Positions 15,887 to 25,537 are shown, counted from the stretch's first letter. The stretch is DNA of 64,000 nt from Symsagittifera roscoffensis (GCF_963678635.1 NC_087067.1:57326388-57390387); one strand, 5' to 3'. The notes: a model not told the origin generated them from the letters alone. Translations and numbers: made by a program.

Positions 15887-18229
15887 TCAGGCGATGCTCA
15901 AGTAGTACTTCTTATGAAGATACACCATTACCTCAGTCTCTGCAAAGACTACATGTAAGATAGAGTACAATTCCCTTGGGCTCAGTTTGCCCCTGTTTGG
16001 ATCATACACCGGCATTGAGACCTCTGTTATCCCTCTTTCAATCATGAAGTCTCGTAGTCTTGTTAGTGCCAACATTACGTGTTCAGGATCAATTGTGTTC
16101 CTGTCATTGACCCTCGTCACTAAGAAGCACAGGTATTTCCCCGGGACTTGTGCTACTGGTGGTGGGAGCGCTGCCATCCCTCCCAGTCCTGGTCTCTGTC
16201 TGAACAGAAACTCTACGTTCTGGTATTCTCTCTTGAAGTCAGCCTCCAGTCTTGATTTGAAACTCATGTCTGCCGTGATGCAGATCGCGCTCGTTCTGTT
16301 TGACAGGATGAAGTCACTATCTGTTATCATGATGTTTTCCGAGTACTGATTGGGTATTTCAAATTTCGTTTTGAAATTCCGGCCTATGTTAGGCTCTGGC
16401 TCTTCTTCTTCCAGCTCCAGTTCGCTTGTTTCTCTCACTTCCTTGAGCTTCTTTATCATCAAATTTTCGGTGTGGGTAAGTCCTATCCCCACTCCCCGGA
16501 CAAAAATATTTATCGACGTCCCCGTCGATGTTGTCGGGTCTGCATTGTCCGGTGGAATGTCCAGCGGCCTGTCTGTCGCCGTCCAGCCGAAGAGAGGGTC
16601 TTCTGACTTCACGTGTTTTTCTGCTGACACGTCGACTTGCTGGATACTCTGTCCTCCATGGCTTTCGTCTTTGACGTCGCGTATCCACTCCAGTATCCTC
16701 AAGTTCGTGTTCTCCCTCCTTTCCATCTCGCTCTGTTCGAGGTCCGTTTCCATTTCTGGTGTCGAGTAGTCTTCCTGGGGATAGTGTCCCCCGTCATCAA
16801 TGACCTGCCATTCCTCTTCGGCTTTCAGTTCGCCTGCACTCAGTAATTCCTCGCCCAATTTGTCTGGCTTTATCTTGTCAATCAAGAAGTCATCCCCGTA
16901 TCTGTTGTACCTCATGCCCGTCCGTTTACGATTGTCAGTTCTGGTTCCCGGTGATATTGGTCGATCTGGCTCCATCCACTTCGGCATCTCATCTTGCTCC
17001 GGGTCGTTCCAGTCTTCTTCTGCAAACGATCCTGCTTCAGACTCCACCTCTATCTTTTCATTGTCGTCCAAGCTCAAGTTTTCATTGCCATCATTCTTCT
17101 CTCTGGTGCCCTTTTCATTTACTTCACACGCTGGCTCTACCACCAGGTACTCGATACCCTCCATGTCTTTCGGTAGGCACCAGTCTTCCGGGGACGGGAC
17201 GTGAGGCTTCAGATTTTCGTAATGTGCTGCTCGCCCAGTACTCAAGCGGTAGAACCGTCCTTGTTGATGTACTTCCGTTATCATGAATGGTCCCCTCCAC
17301 TTCTTGAGTAGTTTGTTTGTTCCCTTGGGCGGTATGACATTTTGGAAGACCCACACGTACTGGCCCACTTCATATGGCTTTGCTTGTAATATTTTTTCGT
17401 CATATTTCTTGCGTTGTCTCATTTGCGCTTGCGCCGTATTCCTCCTACATAGCTCGTTCAGCTCTTGTTGTCTTTTGATCGCTTCCTTCCCATATGCTTG
17501 AGGCGACGTCCTCTTCCCCTCGAATTCCGGGTAGAAGAATGTTAGAGGCATTGCCCTCTCCCTGCCTGTCAACATCATGAAAGGACTGATGCCCGTCGTT
17601 GAGTGTTGAGTACTGTTATAGGCTCCTACTACCTGTGGCAGGTATTTGTCCCAGTCCGTCATGTATCTTGAGCAGTACACCCTTAACATGTTGACCAGTG
17701 TCCTGTTCTGTCTCTCTACCAACCCATTGGTCTGTGGATGATAGGTCGTCGAGTGTGCTTGAGCAATGTGCGATCTCTTCATCAATTCTTTTGTCAAGTC
17801 CCCCACAAAAGCTTTGCCGTTGTCCGACTGGAAAGTCATTGGACAACCATACCGCGATATCCAATGCGTTATCAGATGATCACATGTCTCCTCGGCTGAG
17901 GCTGTCTGGCACGGAACCGCTTCCGCCAATTTTGTGAAGTGATCTATTATAACCAGTATTTGGTTATAACCCGACTCCGTCATGCAGATTTTCTGATGGT
18001 CTATCTGCACCACCTCATTGAATTCCGAACTCTCGACAGACTTGAGGGGAAACTTCATCTTCCTTGGGTCTTTTACCTGAAGGCATGCTAGGCAGGCATT
18101 CACCCATCTCTCGCAAGCTTTCCTCATTCCCGGCCAGTCAAACCTATGAAGTATCCTTTGTTGTACTTTATCTATCCCCTGGTGGCCCATCTGGTCGTGT
18201 GATCTGAAAAGCACCTCCGTTTGGTACAA
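15887..18229 (-). CDS. pol: Integrase with C-terminal macro-like domain (pol, 780 aa as open)
   Basis: N-terminal HHCC zinc site: His11, His16, Cys46, Cys49. Catalytic core: Asp77 (QIDHQK), Asp136 (QSDNGKAF) and Glu172 (LVERQNR), with exactly 35 residues between the last two, so DD35E is intact. A GPY/F-like motif, KKWRGPFMITEV, is at 309-320. Residues ~350-625 are acidic and probably disordered. Residues ~632-775 resemble a macro domain (separate entry). The frame upstream of the first codon stays open back to a TAA at 18269-18271, which is also the stop of the RT frame, so integrase and RT are one pol frame interrupted by a single TAA. Integrase inserts the cDNA into the host genome. Confidence 0.92.
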   Translation of the reverse strand: MYQTEVLFRSHDQMGHQGIDKVQQRILHRFDWPGMRKACERWVNACLACLQVKDPRKMKFPLKSVESSEFNEVVQIDHQKICMTESGYNQILVIIDHFTKLAEAVPCQTASAEETCDHLITHWISRYGCPMTFQSDNGKAFVGDLTKELMKRSHIAQAHSTTYHPQTNGLVERQNRTLVNMLRVYCSRYMTDWDKYLPQVVGAYNSTQHSTTGISPFMMLTGRERAMPLTFFYPEFEGKRTSPQAYGKEAIKRQQELNELCRRNTAQAQMRQRKKYDEKILQAKPYEVGQYVWVFQNVIPPKGTNKLLKKWRGPFMITEVHQQGRFYRLSTGRAAHYENLKPHVPSPEDWCLPKDMEGIEYLVVEPACEVNEKGTREKNDGNENLSLDDNEKIEVESEAGSFAEEDWNDPEQDEMPKWMEPDRPISPGTRTDNRKRTGMRYNRYGDDFLIDKIKPDKLGEELLSAGELKAEEEWQVIDDGGHYPQEDYSTPEMETDLEQSEMERRENTNLRILEWIRDVKDESHGGQSIQQVDVSAEKHVKSEDPLFGWTATDRPLDIPPDNADPTTSTGTSINIFVRGVGIGLTHTENLMIKKLKEVRETSELELEEEEPEPNIGRNFKTKFEIPNQYSENIMITDSDFILSNRTSAICITADMSFKSRLEADFKREYQNVEFLFRQRPGLGGMAALPPPVAQVPGKYLCFLVTRVNDRNTIDPEHVMLALTRLRDFMIERGITEVSMPVYDPNRGKLSPRELYSILHVVFAETEVMVYLHKKYYLSIA
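15905..16336 (-). other. Macro-like (TARG1/Poa1-type) domain at the pol C-terminus
   Basis: Residues ~632-775 of the integrase frame show the macro pattern: SAICITADMSF then a helix LEADFKREY (start of the ADP-ribose site), the strand KYLCFLVTRVNDR, a helix ALTRLRDFMIERG, the strand ITEVSMPVYD, a loop with a single Gly, helix ELYSILHVVF and a final strand EVMVYL. The order matches TARG1/Poa1p-like macro domains, which bind or remove ADP-ribose. The position of the TARG1 catalytic Lys appears to be Arg and the Asp after the glycine loop is not obvious, so binding is more likely than hydrolysis. Family call is from pattern recognition only. Confidence 0.65.
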
Positions 18230-18268
18230 TTGTGGTAGTATGATGAGGTTGTGTTTGTGTAATATCTT

Positions 18269-21200
18269 TTAATCATCTCTCCTCTTGCACGCTACCACCC
18301 CTTCAGCTGTGTGATAAAGTAAGTCTCTCTTTTCTTTGTAGAACTGGCTCAAGATCTTGTAGCTGTCTTCCTCAAGTTCCCCCTTCTCCTTGACTCCCGA
18401 ATGGATCCATTTGGAGAAGTTACTTGTCATTTTGTCATTCTTCTGGGCTCTTATTAGGTCTGACAGCCTATATCTCGCCTTGACGTGCTCCTTTAGCGCC
18501 ATGATCTGTCCATTCATCTCACCAGGATTGTGGATGTCATCGCTCAGTTTCACGCATATCATCCTTTTCACGATTTTCATGTCGTCTTCTGGTACCAGAT
18601 TCGTTCTGACGTTTGAGTTGCACGATAGTTCCCTGAATGACCTTCTTGAAACCGCTATTCTCTCAAGTTCTTCACCACCTCTTATCTCTTGCATGTTTAG
18701 ATTGTACGTTCCTGAAGATGGGTCAGTTTGTAACTCCCTGTCGTGGTGCCTTGTCTTCTCTTCCGCTAATATCATGCACAGACTGTCTTGACCTTCGCTG
18801 CTCTCATCCGAGTCTTCATCCCATTCTTCACGCTCCCCGGACAATTTTCCTTCTCCGGTTTCTTCTTCTTCCATGAACCTGGACCACTCCCCGGACTCTT
18901 GATCTAGTCCCAGGTGTTCAGCCTCTTCTTTGAACGCCACTTTCTTTTTCCTAACCTTGGTCTGTTCCAGAATGTCCTCGGGGATTTTGTCAACTAGTGA
19001 CCGCACGACGTCCTTGCTATCAGCCACGCTCTCTGTTGAGGAGTCAGTATTGTTCACTGTCTCTTGTTTCCGAAGTATGGTGACTTCCGGTTCCTCTTGA
19101 CCCTTCTCCTGGATCACGGGTTTGTCATCCGATAGTTTCTCAAGCAGCCTCATTAAGTCTTCATCTATTTGGGCAGTTCCCGCCTCTACCTGGTTGAGGT
19201 CATAACCTTTTGCCTTGAGCATTTCCCTCACGATCTTGGACTTGAGCATTGTTCCTATCGGAATCCTTCTGCTTTTCCTCAAGATGGTCTTTTCTGGATG
19301 TTCTTTAGGTAATTCCGGGTGATCTTCAATCGGTTTGCCTGATTTGTCCAGCCATCTCGTTAGTGGAAGACTGTCGTACGTTTCCTTGTCCATCAAGGAG
19401 AAGCCATCTTTGATCTCAGGTCTGTCCGCCTCTCTTTGTTCTTGTCTCTCGTAGAACTCCGTCTTCTTACTCAAGCTGTCGGCATTTTGATGTTTGTCTC
19501 GTGTTCTATGCTCAATTATCATATTGTATCCGTCTAGGCGAACTATCCACCTCCCGATGTAACTCTGGTCCATCGAGTACGTTTTCAGCCAGCTTAGTGC
19601 TCGGTTGTCGACTCGCAACTTAAATGGCTCACTGCCCAGGTACGCCCTGTACTTCTCAACAAAGGTAACCACCGCGAACATCTCTGCCTTCGGTGCTCCG
19701 TACTTCATTTCCGTGTCACTCAGGACTTTGCTCCCGTAAGCTATTGGTCTCAAAACTGTTTTCCCATTCCACTCTTGTTCCTGATGGAGGATTCCTGAAA
19801 TCGCAACTACCGACGCATCCGTGTCCAGCACGTACATCCCTTTCTCAGTCGGCATCCCCAGTACTGGTGCTTCACATAGCTGTTTTTTTATCCTCTGGAA
19901 TGACTCCTCTGCTGCGTTGTTCCATGTGAACTTGTTGCCCTTGTGCCTCATCAATTGTTGCATCGGGTACACCTTGTCCGCGTAGCCTTTGATGAACTCT
20001 CTGTAGTAGTTAGCGAAGCCCAGGAAGCTCATCAGCTGGTGTTCCGTCTTTGGTGACTTCCAGGTTAGGACTGCCTCCACGGCGTCTGGATCAGGTCTGA
20101 TGCCGTGCTTGTCTACCATCCTGCCCAAGTATTTAATTGAGTCCTTGAGTATCTCGCACTTTGATGGTTTACATTTTAGCCCCGATCTTTTCATGCACGC
20201 GAACACCTCGTCAAGTCTCTCTATGTGGTCTTCTAGTGTTGGCGTTGCTATTACCACGTCATCCACGTAGCACATTACCAGATTGCCATACTTCTTTGTC
20301 ACGCCTATCAGCGCGTGTGCCATCAATCGCTGAAACGTGGCTGTGGCATTGCAAAGTCCAAACGGCATCCGTTTCCATTGAAACAGACCCAACTCGCAGG
20401 CAAACCCTGTCTTGTCCCTGTCCTGCTTCCGTAGTGGTACCTGCCAAAAGGCCGAGCCTAAATCAAGAGTCGTGAAAAACTTTGCATCACATAACTTCGA
20501 GAGGCTCTCATCAATCCTAGGTATGGGATAGGCATCCTTCACCGTGACGGAGTTCAGGTATCGAAAGTCACAACAAAACCTAAACTGGTCGCCTTTCTTT
20601 TTGGCCATCACTACTCCACACGCCCACGGTGACTTGGATGGTTCTATCATGTCATACTCTAGTAACGATTCGATTTCTTTTCTACACGCGTCCGATTTGT
20701 GTGGGGTCATGCGCCTCGCCCCCTCCCTGTGTGGTACCGCGTTTTCCTCTAATTCTATTTCATGCTCAACAAAATTACAACACCCGATATCCGCCTTATG
20801 CCTCGAGAAAACTTCCTCGTTCCGCTCTAGTACGTCCTTGATGGCTTCGAGCTGTTCATCTTTCAGTTTGCCCCTCAAATGTTCAATCTCCGGCAGAACC
20901 GGTTTATCAGTCTGCATTTCATCTAGTGTGGGTCGCTCTGGAAAGTTCGAACAGATCGACAGCCCATCGTCCGTTTCTGACTTAAGTGATTTAATCAGAC
21001 CTGAAGAATCTTTAATTTTCTGCAATCGTCTCAAGATACAAATTTTGTCCCTGTGATTGGGACAATCAACAACTTCATTTTGTTTTGAGTTCTCAATCGT
21101 TTCATATCGAGTTTTAACCCGTAAAGCATATCCCAGTTTCCTCCCTCTCTGTATCGTGATCGGCATATCAAGGGTATTCAACAAGACACTGACGCAGAGG

Positions 21201-21850
21201 CCGCTCTTCGTTATCGAGAATGATCTTCCTAAAACAGCAGCACTTTGACTATTAGGATTCGGAACTATACACACTTGCTTGTTGTCACTTAGTTCATTGT
21301 AATTTTTCATCCTCAAACTTACGATTGCCGCTTCATTAGCTTTTAGCCACACCCTCCTACTCAAGAATACCGGTGCTTTGTTTTCATTCGCCATTATTAA
21401 ATTTACCGGTTTGATTGCGTACCTCCTATCCGGGTTCCGTATCCTGAACATTGCGTTATTTAGATCAATCGTTACGTCGAAATTCCTGATGAAGTCTCTG
21501 CCCAAAATGAATTGGTTAGACTCATCTAGGTTTTCTACTACAAGAAAACTCATCCACAGGTTACGTTCCCCCAGATTGAGCGCTATTATCGGCGTTCTGC
21601 CTAACACGCGCAGGGCTCCTTTGTTCGCAGCCGACAACCGTATTCTCGAATCTATCAAGTCATCTTTGTTGAAGCCCATTCGTTCCCAAGTTTCGATTGG
21701 TATGACACTCAAGACCGCTCCCGTGTCAAGTAGCCCACGTAACTGAGTCTTCTTGCCACTTATGTCTAGCACGTGCCCTGTCACATCTGCCTCCGTCCCG
21801 ATGTGCATTGCATCTTCTTCAAGCATGGCGCTGTGTCCAATCGATCTCAC
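18269..21850 (-). CDS. pol: Pol: aspartic protease, reverse transcriptase, RNase H (1,193 aa as open)
   Basis: Protease: LLDTGAVLSVIP with Asp42, and the flap-side ILGRDF at 115-120. Reverse transcriptase: TTLDLGSAF (Asp463), RMPFGLCNA, and YVDD at 528-531. RNase H: LDTDAS (Asp676), KAEMF (Glu723), RVDNRALSWL (Asp748) and NADSLS (Asp791). All catalytic acids are present. Residues ~800-1193 are a charged linker leading to the integrase. The frame begins with a GTG inside the end of gag, a 32-base overlap in the +1 frame relative to gag. It ends at a TAA after which the same frame continues into integrase, so the stop looks like a lesion. Confidence 0.95.
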   Translation of the reverse strand: MRSIGHSAMLEEDAMHIGTEADVTGHVLDISGKKTQLRGLLDTGAVLSVIPIETWERMGFNKDDLIDSRIRLSAANKGALRVLGRTPIIALNLGERNLWMSFLVVENLDESNQFILGRDFIRNFDVTIDLNNAMFRIRNPDRRYAIKPVNLIMANENKAPVFLSRRVWLKANEAAIVSLRMKNYNELSDNKQVCIVPNPNSQSAAVLGRSFSITKSGLCVSVLLNTLDMPITIQRGRKLGYALRVKTRYETIENSKQNEVVDCPNHRDKICILRRLQKIKDSSGLIKSLKSETDDGLSICSNFPERPTLDEMQTDKPVLPEIEHLRGKLKDEQLEAIKDVLERNEEVFSRHKADIGCCNFVEHEIELEENAVPHREGARRMTPHKSDACRKEIESLLEYDMIEPSKSPWACGVVMAKKKGDQFRFCCDFRYLNSVTVKDAYPIPRIDESLSKLCDAKFFTTLDLGSAFWQVPLRKQDRDKTGFACELGLFQWKRMPFGLCNATATFQRLMAHALIGVTKKYGNLVMCYVDDVVIATPTLEDHIERLDEVFACMKRSGLKCKPSKCEILKDSIKYLGRMVDKHGIRPDPDAVEAVLTWKSPKTEHQLMSFLGFANYYREFIKGYADKVYPMQQLMRHKGNKFTWNNAAEESFQRIKKQLCEAPVLGMPTEKGMYVLDTDASVVAISGILHQEQEWNGKTVLRPIAYGSKVLSDTEMKYGAPKAEMFAVVTFVEKYRAYLGSEPFKLRVDNRALSWLKTYSMDQSYIGRWIVRLDGYNMIIEHRTRDKHQNADSLSKKTEFYERQEQREADRPEIKDGFSLMDKETYDSLPLTRWLDKSGKPIEDHPELPKEHPEKTILRKSRRIPIGTMLKSKIVREMLKAKGYDLNQVEAGTAQIDEDLMRLLEKLSDDKPVIQEKGQEEPEVTILRKQETVNNTDSSTESVADSKDVVRSLVDKIPEDILEQTKVRKKKVAFKEEAEHLGLDQESGEWSRFMEEEETGEGKLSGEREEWDEDSDESSEGQDSLCMILAEEKTRHHDRELQTDPSSGTYNLNMQEIRGGEELERIAVSRRSFRELSCNSNVRTNLVPEDDMKIVKRMICVKLSDDIHNPGEMNGQIMALKEHVKARYRLSDLIRAQKNDKMTSNFSKWIHSGVKEKGELEEDSYKILSQFYKEKRDLLYHTAEGVVACKRRDD

Positions 21851-23288
21851 TTTCTTTCCCTACGTAGATTTGCCCAATTAGGTCTTCGTCACATGTTATC
21901 ATCGTCTTGGTATAGATGTTGATCCCATCTATATTTAGCATCACCTCGTGTGGACCATAAGCTTCAGTATACCTATTATCAACACGTACCGACTTGCTGC
22001 CCCCTCTCGTGAGTAGTGCTCTCAACGCTCTAGAAGTCGTTTGTGGGCTTATACAACTCAAGTAATCTGCGTACACGTCATAATGCATTATTGTCTGGTC
22101 GTTCGGTTCGCTCAAGTTTCTGGTTACCTCGTGGCCGCCCACTGTGATTATCGACATTATTCTAGCCCCGACTTTCGATATGCCGAATGGCTTTCCCGTC
22201 ACCATTTTTACAATGTTACAATTTCCGGTCTTTGTTGAGCCCGATACTGCCTCTGGTGCTGGCTTCAATCCAGTTAATGCTTCGTTGAAATTCTGCTTTT
22301 CGATCTCCATCTTTAGTCGTTGCTCTATTTCTTTCGCTGCCAGATCCTGCTTCACTTTGTTGATGGCCTCCGCTGCCGCCTTCTCGTAATCTATTTCTGG
22401 GGCTTTCTTCGCCGTGGCCTCTGCTGCACTACCACATTGTGTTACAGCTTTCACTGTTTTCGTTGGTAGTTCTACACTTGGTCCCTCAAGTTTTTTCGTC
22501 TCAAATTCACCTTGTCTGTTTCTCTGATTCTGCACCGCTGCTAGCGCCAACTTGTGTTTTGGATGACTCTGATTCTTGACCGCTTCCCAGAACAACGGAC
22601 AGTCCATCCTGAAGTGCCCCTCTTGGTTACAGAAGAAGCATCTTGCACCTATTTTGATAATCAGGCCACTATAGAACTCGTGTTCTTCCATCTGGCTCAT
22701 ATCTTCCTCATCGGGTGCATATCCCAAACTCTTCATGCCCTGTTTGTATGTCGTGCAATCCGCCACATGATGATCAACCGACCCGCAGTTAGCACACGTC
22801 CTGCGTTTGTCCATGTCATCTCTAGGCTTGTACCATGACGACCTTTGTGGCTGACTCCCCCCTTGGGTGTTCCTGTTGTCTGAGTACGAGTATTTCTTGG
22901 GTTTAATCAGCATGTATTCTCTTGACTTCTGCCTCATCTCTTCTGGAGTTGGCGCACTATCTTTCGACAATGTGTAATACATTGCTAACATCGTTCTCAA
23001 GTCATCACTCTTTACCCCATCAATAAACTTTGAGGCTATGCTGAAGTTTCTTCTATTGGTAGATTCTTCTGGATCAATCCTTCTCCTCAAGCTCTCGAGA
23101 TCGTCTAGGAACCTGTCTATCGATTTGTCATCTCTCTGTCTCCTTTTTTCAAATCGCATCATCGCTTGATGACCCTCCATGCCTGAGCCGAAACTATTCA
23201 ACAGTATTTCAAAGATTTTGTCCGCGGTATCGCGTTCTTCTTCTTTCTTCGCAACGTGCCTTCTAAATTGCTGAGTATGGCTGTGCAC
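21819..23288 (-). CDS. gag: Gag: capsid C-terminal part and nucleocapsid with two zinc knuckles
   Basis: Residues ~11-130 look like the Retrotrans_gag fold (KIFEILLNSFGSG, KFIDGVKSDDLRTML). Two CCHC knuckles follow: Cys165, Cys168, His173, Cys178, and Cys217, Cys220, His225, Cys230, both C-x2-C-x4-H-x4-C and expected to bind the element RNA. The C-terminal ~230 residues are a spacer running to the protease. Its first ~10 residues are out of register with the true gag, which continues from the fragment at 23198-23479, so the listed start is artificial. Gag forms the particle that houses reverse transcription. Confidence 0.9.
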   Translation of the reverse strand: MHSHTQQFRRHVAKKEEERDTADKIFEILLNSFGSGMEGHQAMMRFEKRRQRDDKSIDRFLDDLESLRRRIDPEESTNRRNFSIASKFIDGVKSDDLRTMLAMYYTLSKDSAPTPEEMRQKSREYMLIKPKKYSYSDNRNTQGGSQPQRSSWYKPRDDMDKRRTCANCGSVDHHVADCTTYKQGMKSLGYAPDEEDMSQMEEHEFYSGLIIKIGARCFFCNQEGHFRMDCPLFWEAVKNQSHPKHKLALAAVQNQRNRQGEFETKKLEGPSVELPTKTVKAVTQCGSAAEATAKKAPEIDYEKAAAEAINKVKQDLAAKEIEQRLKMEIEKQNFNEALTGLKPAPEAVSGSTKTGNCNIVKMVTGKPFGISKVGARIMSIITVGGHEVTRNLSEPNDQTIMHYDVYADYLSCISPQTTSRALRALLTRGGSKSVRVDNRYTEAYGPHEVMLNIDGINIYTKTMITCDEDLIGQIYVGKESEIDWTQRHA

Positions 23289-23479
23289 GCTTGTCTTTCA
23301 TCGTTCAATTTGTGTTGTTCTAGGTGTAGTCTCATCACTTCCACCCAAGTATCAATGCATCCATCAGAGTCATCTTTGAATTCTTTTGGTTTTTTGAATG
23401 TTTTTCTGGATTTTCCCTCTCTTCTATCATTCGAGTCAGTGTTCCTTGTGGCGAAGGCCTCTAGAGTTCTATTCATCAT
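23198..23479 (-). pseudogene. gag: Gag N-terminal capsid fragment, split by a frame change
   Basis: Contains FKDDSDGCIDTWVEVMRLHLEQ and ACTAILSNLEGT, a typical start of the gag capsid domain. The register moves to the 21819-23288 frame near 23260; the last ~25 residues here are out-of-frame. It lies in the same frame as the upstream fragment 23495-24265, separated only by a TAG and five codons. Confidence 0.7.
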
Positions 23480-23494
23480 TTCCCAAGTGTTTGC

Positions 23495-24265
23495 CTATGT
23501 CATAGCATCCGGTCCTGCGTTGCTGCTAGCTGTTGAGTCCCCCGGACCAGTCGTTGTATTCGACGTTCCATTCTTCATTATTGTTTTCGCAGCTGTTGGT
23601 GCTATGCTCACCGTATCCCGGGTTAAGGACAACGGTGTAGATTGCCGTTTGTTCCTTTGTGGTTCTACAAAGTCAACTCTGGTGCCTTGCGTACGATCCG
23701 CTGCCGGTCTTTCTTGTGAAGTAGAACTTCTCAAGATTGCATCCAATTTCGCCTGTATTGCACACGAAATTTCGGCCTGATTCTTGCTCATTGTGTCCAT
23801 TCTCTTTTCCAGGCTACCTAATTGGCTGTTGACATCATCATATCGGTTTTTCAACTGTTGCATATCTTTTTTGATGTTCTTATCTCGCTCTTCATTGGTG
23901 GCTTCTACCTTATCTGACATTTCCTTGAGTCTCTCATCTGTTGCCTTAGCCAGGTTAAAATAACTATCCAGATACTCGTGCTTGTTGTATCTTAATTCTT
24001 TTCTTATCACCTCTCTGTCCTCTTCACTGTGCTTTAGTTTTTCGTCAATCTGATTCAGTTTCGCCATCAAGTCACCCAGCTCAATAGTAGCCTCTTCATG
24101 GTCGGCCGTCGGTCTGTCTTTGGCCGTAGCCTCTGCTTTAGTTTGTTCCTCTCTTGGATTGGCTTCTGTCGTCTTCGTGCTCACTGTCCCAAATGTTCGT
24201 GCTCTTTCAGCTTTTGGTTCTTCAGTCGTGTTTTCTTTCGTTTTTATTCCGAACATCATTGCCAA
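23495..24265 (-). CDS. gag: Gag N-terminal region, coiled coil (256 aa as open)
   Basis: Polar protein. Residues ~60-150 are strongly helical with heptad-like spacing (ELGDLMAKLNQIDEKLKH, ERLKEMSDKVEAT) and likely form a coiled coil; the last ~80 residues are Ser/Thr-rich. It starts with TTG immediately after a TAG and ends at another TAG, with the same frame open on both sides. I read 24664 to ~23260 as one gag N-terminal frame carrying two nonsense codons. A separate small ORF is possible but less economical. Confidence 0.6.
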   Translation of the reverse strand: MAMMFGIKTKENTTEEPKAERARTFGTVSTKTTEANPREEQTKAEATAKDRPTADHEEATIELGDLMAKLNQIDEKLKHSEEDREVIRKELRYNKHEYLDSYFNLAKATDERLKEMSDKVEATNEERDKNIKKDMQQLKNRYDDVNSQLGSLEKRMDTMSKNQAEISCAIQAKLDAILRSSTSQERPAADRTQGTRVDFVEPQRNKRQSTPLSLTRDTVSIAPTAAKTIMKNGTSNTTTGPGDSTASSNAGPDAMT

Positions 24266-24664
24266 CTATTCTGTAAAAGATGTCTTTTTTACTTGAGAGT
24301 CTTCTTTCACCGTTTCTTCGGTGTTGCCTATTGCATCTTCCGCATTGTCTATTGGTGAGAACTCTATGGGTTTCGGGTTTGGTTCTTCTGCATTGGGCAT
24401 TGGAGTTGACTCCGTCGCCATTTTCCCTGTTTCATCCACACTTTGATCGGGTGTCTCTAGATCAATCTCGATGGTGGGTTCTACTCGTTCCCCTTCCGTG
24501 CCCTCTTTTGCTCTGTTCTCCGCTGTACTCCTTGTGCTGACCATGTTAACTGAAAAGCTCTTCTTTGTTATCTTCGGACCCATTGATGTTGTTTTGCGTA
24601 GCGACGAATTATACTTTGCTTTGGTAGGTCTTTTTTCAGCTACCGGTACCCTGCTCCGCCTCAT
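24266..24664 (-). CDS. First open frame of the element, gag leader (132 aa)
   Basis: Begins at an ATG (MRRSRVPV) and is the first substantial frame after the leader. Residues 1-55 are basic, the rest acidic and Pro/Glu/Thr-rich, with no domain recognised. It stops at a TAG directly abutting the next frame. Likely the N-terminal end of gag. Confidence 0.55.
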   Translation of the reverse strand: MRRSRVPVAEKRPTKAKYNSSLRKTTSMGPKITKKSFSVNMVSTRSTAENRAKEGTEGERVEPTIEIDLETPDQSVDETGKMATESTPMPNAEEPNPKPIEFSPIDNAEDAIGNTEETVKEDSQVKKTSFTE

Positions 24665-24943
24665 TATTTACAATTGTTATTATTTACAGTATTATTATCT
24701 ACAAAATTTCTACTCTAAGGTTAAAAACTCTAAGGAAAAAGAAATTGACAATTCGCTAAAAACAATTTTTCTTAAACTCTTGTAAGCTCTTTCGTGTTAG
24801 GTTAGGATTGGGAACGTGTTGTTATAATTGGTACTTCAACCTAACTACTTTTGTAGTACACCCTTCCTAATGCTGTTCCAAGACTTTCCCTCTACCGTCC
24901 CAAGACTATTCCGTGTTGTCCCAGTACTTCTTGTTGGTATCCT

Positions 24944-25537
24944 CAGACCAACGTCCCTAGACCAACGTCCCAAGACCAACGTCCCAAGACTAACGTCCCA
25001 AGACCAACGTCCCAAGACCAACGTCCCAAGACTAACGTCCCAAGACCAATGGCCCAAGACCAACGTCCCAAGACTAATGTCCCAAGACGAACGTCCCAAG
25101 ACTAATGTCCCAAGACCAATGGCCCAAGACCAACGTCCCAAGACTAACGTCCCAAGACCAATGTCCCAAGACCAACGTCCCAAGACTAATGTCCCAACAC
25201 CAATGGCCCAAGACTAATGTCCCAAGACCAATGGCCCAAGACCAATGTCCCAAGACTAATGTCCCAAGACCAACGTCCCAAGACTAATGTCCCAAGACCA
25301 ATGGCCCAAGACTAATGTCCCAAGACCAATGGCCCAAGACTAATGTCCCAAGACTAATGTCCCAAGACGAACGTCCCAAGACTAATGTCCCAAGACCAAT
25401 GGCCCAAGACTGTTTCGTACCAAGACTGCTCTGGTCCAAGACTGCCCCAATGCTGCACTGTCCCAAGACTGTGTTGCCCCAAGACTGTCCCCAGACTGCA
25501 ATGTCCCAAGACCAATTCGGTACTGTCCCAAGACTCG
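24944..25537. repeat. 14-bp minisatellite in the element leader
   Basis: Repeats of GTCCCAAGACCAAC and its variants (GTCCCAAGACTAAT, GGCCCAAGACCAAT) run head to tail, about 34 units to ~25427, followed by looser, longer units built on CCCAAGACTG to ~25537. Fourteen is not a multiple of three, so a frame through it cycles every 42 bases; the open frames on both strands here are a by-product. Confidence 0.95.

Noticed and set aside
11204-24268. Reassigned stop codons as an explanation for open frames continuing past stops
   Set aside because: TAG, TAA and TGA are all involved and the RGM gene reads normally with the standard code.
24944-25537. CRISPR-like array
   Set aside because: Units are 14 bp with no spacers, inside a retrotransposon leader of an animal genome.
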